In this document: positions 1 through 5,676 of the stretch, in pieces
How the letters are laid out: each line of letters opens with the position of its first letter
How positions within the stretch are numbered: position 1 is the stretch's first letter
NCBI GenBank assembly: GCA_030655735.1
Contig: JAUSPK010000022.1
Coordinates: 1 to 15,521, forward strand
From: Syntrophales bacterium
Lineage (GTDB): Bacteria; Desulfobacterota; Syntrophia; Syntrophales; UBA2210
Direction: 5' to 3'
Length of the DNA: 15,521 nucleotides
Notes under the pieces: model-generated
What the model was told of the DNA's origin: nothing
The model's input: only the letters and a program-made list of their open reading frames with translations
Databases searched by the model: none
Made by a program: the position numbers and the translations under genes

Positions 1-530
1 ACCGGTTTCACTGTCTTCGCTGGTGTCACTGTTGCCGCTGGTGCCGCTGCCACTTCGTAGGAGAGAGAAGAGACATCAAAATCAACAACCACCTTCGGAC
101 CATCTTTCCAGTATCGGTAGGGGACCATCCCTTTCAGAAACAGGCGCGCGCCGACCGTCTTCTCCCCCTCCGTTACCGTGTTATAGAGAACTATCCGCTG
201 AAGGACTCTCAGACCGTCACCTATGTACACCCTTTTCGCCCCCTCTGGAACGGACACCCCTCTCAGGGTTATCAGCAGCACGGTGTCCGATTCCCTCGAT
301 ATCTCAAAATCGGGTGCGTCGGAAAGGAGTATGGAGACCCGCTCCTTCCCCTGTATCCTTTCAAGGGCCACGTCTCTGACAGAGATGACGCCCACACCGT
401 TCTCCTCCGCCTGTGCCTGCGCGGGAGAAGGCCCCGTGGAGGCCTTATCGACGGTTGCACAGCCGGACAGGAGCAACAGCCCTAGTATGAAAAAAAGGGC
501 AAAGGGAATTATGGTTCTCTCTGGTTTCAT
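1..530 (-). CDS. pilQ: Type IV pilus secretin PilQ, N-terminal part (cut by window edge)
   Basis: Open frame from an ATG at 530 running off the left edge after 176 full codons. Residues 1-23 form a lipoprotein signal peptide ending in LSGC, so Cys24 is the likely lipidated residue. Residues 62-153 look like an AMIN domain (beta-rich, running from ERVSILLSDAP to KVVVDFD), which in PilQ binds peptidoglycan. An Ala/Pro/Thr/Lys-rich linker starts near residue 160. The STN and secretin domains would lie outside the window. The start overlaps the pilP stop (ATGA), and the gene is last in the order pilM-N-O-P-Q, which supports the PilQ call. PilQ forms the outer-membrane channel through which the pilus passes. 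Alternative: a stand-alone AMIN lipoprotein, which cannot be excluded without the C-terminus. A lipobox is not the usual signal for PilQ. Confidence 0.83.
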   Translation of the reverse strand, partial: MKPERTIIPFALFFILGLLLLSGCATVDKASTGPSPAQAQAEENGVGVISVRDVALERIQGKERVSILLSDAPDFEISRESDTVLLITLRGVSVPEGAKRVYIGDGLRVLQRIVLYNTVTEGEKTVGARLFLKGMVPYRYWKDGPKVVVDFDVSSLSYEVAAAPAATVTPAKTVKP

Positions 531-1048
531 GGATTTCCCCCATTTTTCTCGAGCGCAAGGATGACTCGTTCCGTGTGTATATCTCCGGAATAATCTTTTA
601 TCTTCTCCACCACGACCACACTGTCAGGGAGGATCTCCTCCACCCTGCCCCCATTGATCCCGAAAGGGGTGCCCCTGCGAAGGGTATACCGCTTTCCTTC
701 AGGGGTCTTCACTATGGCAATCTTTTTATTTGCGGTCCAGACAATTCCGGTAAGACGAAAGTTGTCCACAGGGAATCTCTGGAGGGGGGGGATGGGTACA
801 GACTCTTTCTGCACGGCCTCTTTCTGTGCGGCCTCTTTCCGTTCTTCCACTATATCGATAAAAGGTTTGAAGGGGTCCGGTTTTCCCTCCGGGTTGTATC
901 TATAGACGCCGGGATCCTTCTCTCCCGTCTCAGCACACAGACCCGGTGCTGTCACAGGAAAAAGAAACAGCACCGCAGCTGCCGCTGCAACCCACCGTAG
1001 CAAAGAGTTATGTTTTCTTTTTGCCCGTCTTTTCATTCGTCTCTTCAT
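527..1048 (-). CDS. pilP: Type IV pilus assembly protein PilP
   Basis: A 173-residue protein that links the inner-membrane PilMNO complex to the secretin PilQ. It has a very basic N-terminus, a hydrophobic segment at residues 17-35 and a periplasmic domain. The PilP hallmark YNPEGKPDPFKPF lies at 51-63. The beta domain starts near PLQRFPVDNFRLTGIVW (88-104) and holds the Gly-rich turn and VEEILPDSVVVVE (136-148). The expected lipobox is poor: the only Cys near the signal end is in PGLC (35-38), which lacks the usual small residues before Cys. Two starts are possible because of a repeat: ATG at 1048 (chosen, GGAAGAG eight bases upstream) or ATG at 1036. It overlaps the end of pilO by 41 bases and pilQ by 4. 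Confidence 0.9.
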   Translation of the reverse strand: MKRRMKRRAKRKHNSLLRWVAAAAAVLFLFPVTAPGLCAETGEKDPGVYRYNPEGKPDPFKPFIDIVEERKEAAQKEAVQKESVPIPPLQRFPVDNFRLTGIVWTANKKIAIVKTPEGKRYTLRRGTPFGINGGRVEEILPDSVVVVEKIKDYSGDIHTERVILALEKNGGNP

Positions 1049-1622
1049 TTGTCTCTTCCAGAAACATGTATATCTTCATGGAACAGGCGGCACTCAGGAG
1101 GCCTCCCCCGGCGTCCTTTTCCGTCCCTTTTTTGATTAAAACATCTGTTATAGTGGCTATGCGCGGGAGGCGTGCCACGCTGTCGAAGAAAACGGCGATA
1201 TCATTGTACCGTCCTGTAACGACAATCCTGACCGGTATCTCGGCATAAAATTCCTTTGGAACGGGGGGCATCGGTTCGAAAAGGATGAAATCGAGCCCGG
1301 CGTCCCTCCCCGCTTCGGAGACGGAGGTGAGCAGATGTGGAATTTCTTTCTGCTCCGGAAGTTTGGCCAGAATGATCTTCAGGTCTTCCTTCAGTGCGAC
1401 TATATCCTGCTTATGTCGCTCTATCTGCGCCACCACTCGCTGCCGTGTCACTATCTGCGTGTTGATAGTCTCCAGGTCGCCTCTCAGTTTGGTCTTACTC
1501 TCAAAGGCTGGCTGAAGAAAATAAAACCAGTAGAAATAGCCGAGGAGGAGGAGAACACCAACGAATATCATCAGCTTTTTAGCGCCGGACAGGCGTTGTA
1601 TATCTTCGAGGCCTATCGCCAT
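1008..1622 (-). CDS. pilO: Type IV pilus inner-membrane protein PilO
   Basis: A 204-residue bitopic inner-membrane protein that pairs with PilN in the pilus alignment complex. It has a short cytoplasmic N-terminus and one membrane helix (about 17-37, LMIFVGVLLLLGYFYWFYF). A periplasmic coiled coil covers about 40-85, and LPEQKEIPHLL (88-98) marks the entry to the ferredoxin-like domain, as is typical of the family. The last 16 residues are an unusual hydrophilic tail rich in Glu, Thr, Asn and Lys, encoded by a short tandem repeat shared with the start of pilP. The ATG lies 3 bases after the pilN stop, with AAGGGA as ribosome binding site inside the pilN end, so the two are probably translationally coupled. 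Confidence 0.92.
   Translation of the reverse strand: MAIGLEDIQRLSGAKKLMIFVGVLLLLGYFYWFYFLQPAFESKTKLRGDLETINTQIVTRQRVVAQIERHKQDIVALKEDLKIILAKLPEQKEIPHLLTSVSEAGRDAGLDFILFEPMPPVPKEFYAEIPVRIVVTGRYNDIAVFFDSVARLPRIATITDVLIKKGTEKDAGGGLLSAACSMKIYMFLEETNEETNEKTGKKKT
1034..1057 (-). repeat. Two tandem copies of a 12-base unit across the pilO/pilP overlap
   Basis: The minus strand carries AAGAGACAAATG followed by AAGAGACGAATG, with a third degenerate partial copy beyond. In the pilO frame this encodes the repeated ETNE tail. In the pilP frame it encodes the repeated MKRR start, giving pilP two candidate ATG codons (1048 and 1036). Confidence 0.75.
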
Positions 1623-1625
1623 CTC

Positions 1626-2171
1626 TTATCCCTTCTCCGCCTCGCAAAGGAGGACAAACCCCATTAGTTTTACCCCTGAGATAGTCGTCTGCTTCGAGGC
1701 AATCAGGTCTACCGTACCGATATAGGGAGAGTCTTCGAGCCTTTTCATGAATTGTGCTATCGCCGGATTGCTGACGGCCACTCCCTCAACACGCAACTCA
1801 CTGCCCTTCTTGGTGATGCTGGTGAGCCATTCACTCTGCGGGGAAATTCTGGAGGCAAGTTCATCCATGATATGAACCGAATAGGTACGGTCTCCCTCAA
1901 GATCCTTTATGATTCCTATCTTCTTTCCCAGCGTTTCCTTGTCTGCCTTAAACTCTTCCAGATTCCCCGTTTCTTTGGTAAGGACGTTCAGCCTGGCGCG
2001 CGCCGATTCGACCTCGGCCTCCAGCCCCGCGACACCCATACTGATATGGAGGTGGAGAAGGATCAGAAGGAGAAAAAACAGACCGAGGGAGGCCCCTCCG
2101 ATAACAATCTGACGCTGGGCGCCTGCCTTCTTTTGTTCTTCTCGATATGGGAGGAGATTGATTCGTATCAT
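1626..2171 (-). CDS. pilN: Type IV pilus inner-membrane protein PilN
   Basis: A 181-residue bitopic membrane protein. It begins with MIRINLLPYRE, the conserved INLLP motif with which PilN docks onto cytoplasmic PilM. A membrane helix spans about 21-47, followed by a predicted coiled coil (about 48-92) and a small periplasmic domain with EWLTSI and the LRVEGVA strand (about 110-175). Length and layout match the family. The start overlaps the pilM stop by 4 bases (ATGA), with GGGGGA a few bases upstream as ribosome binding site. It should form a heterodimer with PilO, the next gene. Confidence 0.93.
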   Translation of the reverse strand: MIRINLLPYREEQKKAGAQRQIVIGGASLGLFFLLLILLHLHISMGVAGLEAEVESARARLNVLTKETGNLEEFKADKETLGKKIGIIKDLEGDRTYSVHIMDELASRISPQSEWLTSITKKGSELRVEGVAVSNPAIAQFMKRLEDSPYIGTVDLIASKQTTISGVKLMGFVLLCEAEKG

Positions 2172-3235
2172 GAGTCCCCCACCCTCCTGAGGGCCAGGCC
2201 AACGCCTACAGCCGCAATGGGGCCTACCTCTCGTATATAAGAAGGACTGAAAACACTTTTGTCGTACAGTATACTTTTGAAAGGGTCGAATATCTCTACT
2301 TCACAGTGGAACATGTCTTTCATGGCGTCAGCTATGCCCGGGATTGCGGCACAGCCGCCGCTGATAAGTATACGGCTGATAGACGATCCACTCACCGTCG
2401 AGCTGAAATAATCGAAAGATCTCCTTATTTCCAGGAGAATGGGCTCAAGATAATCTAGAACCTTTTCCCCCGTGTTGCCATCCTTGCCTGGAGTTCCAAA
2501 CTTTACCATCTCGGCCTCTTCAAAAGAAATCCCGAGTTTCTCTTGAAGGGCCTGCGTAATGGAATCTCCCCCCAGCAGAACATTTCTTGTGAAGACGGAC
2601 TCTTCGTCCTTGACAATATTGATATTGGTTATACTCGCACCGACATTGACCAGGGCAACGATATCATCGGTCGCAAAATCATAGTTCTCCTCATAGGCCG
2701 TCTCCAGCGCGAAGGAATCAACATCTATTACCGCCACCCTTGATCCTGCCTGCTCGATCGCGTCGGCATAACTTTCAGTAACTTCCTTCTTCGCGGCAGC
2801 GATGAGAACCTCCATCTGGTTGGAGTCGTTATCCCCCTGGCTGCATATATGAAGGTCGAAATTGACATCCCGGATGTCATCAAACGGCAGATATTCTCCG
2901 GCCTCATCAATTATAAAATCGCGCAATTCCCCCTCTTCCATTTTTCGAAAACCGGCCTTTTTAATCATAACGACATGTCCTGAGAGGGCTATTATGACAT
3001 TTTTTCCCCCGTATCGGGACATCTTGAAAAGTTCCCTTATCTTTTTGACGAGGGCATCATGATCCCTGATCAAACCGTTTTCTATAGTCCCTCTTTCAAG
3101 GGATACCTGCGTAAAGCGCTGAAGAGCCCACCCTTCCGAGGTATCCTTCAACTCAACAAGCTTGATGCGGCTTGATCCTATGTCAACCCCCGCGACCTTC
3201 TTGCCTCCGGGAAGCAGATCTTTTACTGAGAACAT
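2168..3235 (-). CDS. pilM: Type IV pilus assembly protein PilM, actin-like ATPase
   Basis: A 355-residue cytoplasmic protein of the FtsA/actin fold that binds the N-terminal tail of PilN and couples the pilus motor side to the periplasmic scaffold. Nucleotide-binding motifs are visible: GVDIGSSRIKLVEL (16-29), VNVGASITNI (196-205) and ISGGCAAIPGI (291-301), plus the C-terminal AAVGVGLALR typical of PilM (341-350). The ATG at 3235 was chosen because GGGGGA lies just upstream. An in-frame GTG at 3247 would add four residues but has no ribosome binding site. ftsB ends 14 bases before this start, so both genes are probably on one transcript. Confidence 0.94.
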   Translation of the reverse strand: MFSVKDLLPGGKKVAGVDIGSSRIKLVELKDTSEGWALQRFTQVSLERGTIENGLIRDHDALVKKIRELFKMSRYGGKNVIIALSGHVVMIKKAGFRKMEEGELRDFIIDEAGEYLPFDDIRDVNFDLHICSQGDNDSNQMEVLIAAAKKEVTESYADAIEQAGSRVAVIDVDSFALETAYEENYDFATDDIVALVNVGASITNINIVKDEESVFTRNVLLGGDSITQALQEKLGISFEEAEMVKFGTPGKDGNTGEKVLDYLEPILLEIRRSFDYFSSTVSGSSISRILISGGCAAIPGIADAMKDMFHCEVEIFDPFKSILYDKSVFSPSYIREVGPIAAVGVGLALRRVGDS

Positions 3236-3249
3236 CCGGTCCCCCACGC

Positions 3250-3516
3250 TTAATCGATAAATTGATAGACCCTGTCGCCCTGCTTTACCATTCCGAGCTC
3301 TCTGCGAGCCACTGCCTCAATGTAGTGCACGTCACCTTTGAGCAACCCTATTTCTCTTTTCAGTTCACTATTCTCAATGATAATAATCTCATTGGCCTCT
3401 TCCAGGGCAACCTGTTTTTCCTGCAGGGTACGATAGTCCACAAGCCCCCTGTCTCCGAAGATGATGAGGAGCACCATGATGATGAAAATTCCGAACAGAA
3501 GCCTGCCAATTCTCAT
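3250..3516 (-). CDS. ftsB: Septum formation initiator family protein FtsB/DivIC
   Basis: An 88-residue bitopic membrane protein of the divisome. It has a short cytoplasmic start, a membrane helix at about 4-21, the motif GLVDYRTL (24-31), a coiled coil (about 30-63) and the family's C-terminal stretch YIEAVARRELGMVKQGDRVY (65-84). FtsB acts with FtsL and FtsQ to switch on septal peptidoglycan synthesis by FtsWI. The ATG at 3516 has AAGGTG about six bases upstream. The gene is separated from pilM by 14 bases, so it heads the pilus operon here. In many other bacteria ftsB sits beside eno or ispD instead. The family cannot always be split into FtsB and DivIC from sequence alone. Confidence 0.9.
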   Translation of the reverse strand: MRIGRLLFGIFIIMVLLIIFGDRGLVDYRTLQEKQVALEEANEIIIIENSELKREIGLLKGDVHYIEAVARRELGMVKQGDRVYQFID

Positions 3517-3813
3517 ACGACACCTTTTTCCACGGCGGACAACAGTCTCTCCTCGCTAAACCAGCAATAAGTATGCCATTTTTACCTTCACCGCCACGCA
3601 TCCCCCCGCTTCACGTGTCTGAGAAAGCTTCAGCCAACCGCAGGAAGAGAAAACACCTGTCCGGTAAGCCTTAAGCTATCCATAACAAAGGGTGTTACTC
3701 TTTCTCCCACAAGAGGCGGTCCCTCGCTTCCACAGCCTGCATGCCAAGTATAACGATTCAAAATAACAAGATTTTGATACCGCATCCAATGCCTCTGTTG
3801 TTGTCTCAACCCT
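3517..3813. other. Intergenic region of about 300 bases, no recognised gene
   Basis: No credible coding frame is present; an 80-codon minus-strand frame crosses the neighbouring terminator and resembles nothing recognised. Read on the minus strand it holds several small inverted repeats, for example GTAACA/TGTTAT around CCCTT, and a possible longer-range pairing of GGAAGCGAG with CTCTTCC. No convincing -35/-10 pair was found, although the promoter for ftsB-pilMNOPQ is expected here. It may be a long leader or may hold a small RNA; neither can be shown from the sequence. Confidence 0.4.
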
Positions 3814-3834
3814 AAAAACGGTGTTTTCCACCGC
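3814..3834 (-). terminator. Rho-independent terminator after the DUF39 gene
   Basis: On the minus strand GCGGTG, loop GAAAA, CACCGT, then a run of T. It lies about 60 bases after the DUF39 stop. An upstream CACTGC segment can pair with the same GCGGTG, giving a competing hairpin. Confidence 0.65.
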
Positions 3835-3896
3835 AAAAGCAGTGTTTTTTTATATGGTTGACGGCTATTCATACAATTGGCGACCCTGATATCGCA

Positions 3897-5072
3897 TCAG
3901 GCACCGTCGGAAGGGAGAAGCTGCTGAGGTTCACCCAAAAGGAATTTTCCCTTTTCAATCCAATCTTTAAGGATAGTGGCTATCTCTCTTGCCTTATAAT
4001 AACTGGACAGGGGCGCGGTAGGGATGACCTTACCGTCAAGTTTTATCTTGCCGCTTCGAAGCTCTTTATAGCTTACCTCGCCTATGCTCTTTGCACTACC
4101 GTTCGGGTAATCAACACCATAGTCGTAGACCTGCGCATAGATATCTTTATCTTTCACGGCCGTATATCGGGCCATCTCTTCATTGAGTATCGGTATGGGG
4201 ACACCTATCCCGACATAGAGGGAAACCCCGTAGCCGAGCATACTTGCCCCCACCAGCCACCGGGGATCCATTTCCTTCAGGTTCCCTATGGTAGCAAGCG
4301 TTCCCGCCCCCTCCTTCGGGACACCGTTCTCGCCTCTGGGCACATCCGGATTGTGCTGGGTGCCGGGCCAGGCCACAAACCCTTGGGCTCCACAGAGAAA
4401 TATCCGCGTACCGATGCCGATGGTCTTGAAATACGGATCATTAAAGAGGGGACTGAGCTGTCCCGATGTGGAGTAGGTCGCGTTCGCCATGTCAGGCCTG
4501 AGGACACCCATATAGGTATAGATGGTCCGGTCGGACATGTTTACCGCACAATTGTAATTCTGATAGGCGTTTCTGGGATTGAAGAGAAAGGCATCCCTGA
4601 GGTCATGTATCGTGATATTCTTTTCATGCCTGCGGGCGGGATAGCAATCCGTGCCGTAGGATTCGAGGCGCAACCGAATGGCCTTCCCCGCAACAAGATC
4701 TTCCAGGACATGTCCTCCGCCGTAGTTGAACTCACCCGGATGGATGCTGTTGAGGGGATCCCCCTCAACCACCTCGGTGGCCCCGATATAACAGTCCACG
4801 GCGGCTATACCCCCGTAAGCGGCAACATCGTTGAGCCATACCTTCGAGGCCCGTATCTTGGGAGAGGTATGCCCGAAGTTGAGAAAGGCACCCGATGAGC
4901 ACATGGGAGCGAAGGTACCTGTCGTAACGACGTCCACCTCTCTGGCCGCCGCGACATCCCCTTTCTTCTCAACGATATCTATGATCTCTTCCGCGGTGAC
5001 GACAACAGCCCTACCTTCTTTTATCTTCTCATTTATCTCGTGATAGGTTTTATTGACCGTGTATTTTTTCAT
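3897..5072 (-). CDS. DUF39 (COG1900) homocysteine biosynthesis / sulfurtransferase protein
   Basis: A 391-residue protein of the DUF39 family. The characterised methanogen member (MA1821) helps make homocysteine by putting sulfide into aspartate semialdehyde. Family features are clear: YHEINEKIKEGRAVVVTAEE near the start, VDVVTTGTFAPMCSSGAF (47-64), and the central GIGTRIFLCGAQGFVAWPGT (219-238). Cys58 in MCSSG and Cys143 in TDCYP are candidate active-site cysteines (inference); others are Cys94, Cys175 and Cys227. No CBS domains or ferredoxin domain are attached. The ATG at 5072 was chosen because the family starts near here and AAGGGA lies upstream. An in-frame ATG at 5102 would add ten unlikely residues. 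Flanked by terminators on both sides, it is probably a single-gene unit. Confidence 0.88.
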   Translation of the reverse strand: MKKYTVNKTYHEINEKIKEGRAVVVTAEEIIDIVEKKGDVAAAREVDVVTTGTFAPMCSSGAFLNFGHTSPKIRASKVWLNDVAAYGGIAAVDCYIGATEVVEGDPLNSIHPGEFNYGGGHVLEDLVAGKAIRLRLESYGTDCYPARRHEKNITIHDLRDAFLFNPRNAYQNYNCAVNMSDRTIYTYMGVLRPDMANATYSTSGQLSPLFNDPYFKTIGIGTRIFLCGAQGFVAWPGTQHNPDVPRGENGVPKEGAGTLATIGNLKEMDPRWLVGASMLGYGVSLYVGIGVPIPILNEEMARYTAVKDKDIYAQVYDYGVDYPNGSAKSIGEVSYKELRSGKIKLDGKVIPTAPLSSYYKAREIATILKDWIEKGKFLLGEPQQLLPSDGA

Positions 5073-5140
5073 CTGACCAGCATCCCTTGCGCACCGTCCC
5101 ATGCATCGTGGAAATACACCACATCAGTAAATAAAACAAT

Positions 5141-5171
5141 AAAAACCCCCTGCCATGGCAACGGACAGGGG
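5141..5171 (-). terminator. Rho-independent terminator after dut
   Basis: On the minus strand CCCCTG and CAGGGG form a six-pair GC-rich stem around a 13-base loop, followed by GTTTTTATTG. It lies about 50 bases past the dut stop and would end the rimP-dut operon. Confidence 0.7.
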
Positions 5172-5223
5172 CAAAAGGCGCTGAATCCACCTGATTTTTT
5201 AATAACTCTTCTGACCTCCCTGG

Positions 5224-5676
5224 TTATCCCGTATGGCCGAAGCCTCCTGCTCCCCTTCCCGTCGTCTCCAGGTCGTCTGCTATCTCCCATGAGGCCCGGT
5301 ACACCCTGTGGATAACCATCTGGGCAATACGATCACCCCTCTTAACGACAAAGGGCTCTGCGCCATGATTGATGATCAGGATCTTCACCTCTCCCCGGTA
5401 GTCAGCATCTATGGTGCCGGGAGAGTTCAACACGGTGACCCCCGCCTCCACGGCCAACCCGCTTCGTGGCCGTATCTGGGCTTCATATCCGGGGGGCAGC
5501 GCGACGGCAATACCCGTGGGTATCAACCCTCTCTCACCGGGAAGCAGGGTTGTGTCCCCATCCACCGCCGCACAGATATCCATCCCCGCCGAGGCCTCCG
5601 TCATGTAACGGGGAAGGGAAAGGCCCCCGCCACGCAGCCTCTTAACGGAAATCGCTACGTTGCTATTCAAGGGCAT
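5224..5676 (-). CDS. dut: Deoxyuridine 5'-triphosphate nucleotidohydrolase (dUTPase)
   Basis: A 150-residue trimeric dUTPase that hydrolyses dUTP to dUMP and pyrophosphate, keeping uracil out of DNA and supplying dTMP synthesis. All five motifs are visible: AGMDICAA (30-37), PRSGLA (70-75), the catalytic GTIDADYRGEV (87-97), GDRIAQMVI (114-122) and the C-terminal RGAGGFGHTG (141-150). It overlaps the end of pnp by 14 bases in another frame. The start is not certain: ATG at 5676 has no clear ribosome binding site, while an in-frame TTG at 5670 has AAGGA about seven bases upstream and would shorten the protein by two residues. It is the last gene of the operon, followed by a terminator. Confidence 0.95.
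   Translation of the reverse strand: MPLNSNVAISVKRLRGGGLSLPRYMTEASAGMDICAAVDGDTTLLPGERGLIPTGIAVALPPGYEAQIRPRSGLAVEAGVTVLNSPGTIDADYRGEVKILIINHGAEPFVVKRGDRIAQMVIHRVYRASWEIADDLETTGRGAGGFGHTG

Noticed and set aside
3650..3760. Possible 6S-like or other known small RNA in the gap before ftsB
   Set aside because: A few pairings exist, but no closing stem, central bubble or conserved motif of 6S, SRP, RNase P or tmRNA could be recognised.
3630..3872. 80-codon minus-strand frame after the DUF39 gene
   Set aside because: It crosses the terminator, has no ribosome binding site and resembles no known protein.
3858..4898. Long plus-strand frame (346 codons) opposite the DUF39 gene
   Set aside because: It lies almost fully antisense to a clear family member and its translation shows no domain.
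5111..5139. Possible promoter for the DUF39 gene: TTGTTT, 17 bases, TATTTC on the minus strand
   Set aside because: Only three of six matches in each box, and it overlaps the dut terminator tail. A promoter is expected near here but this one is not convincing.
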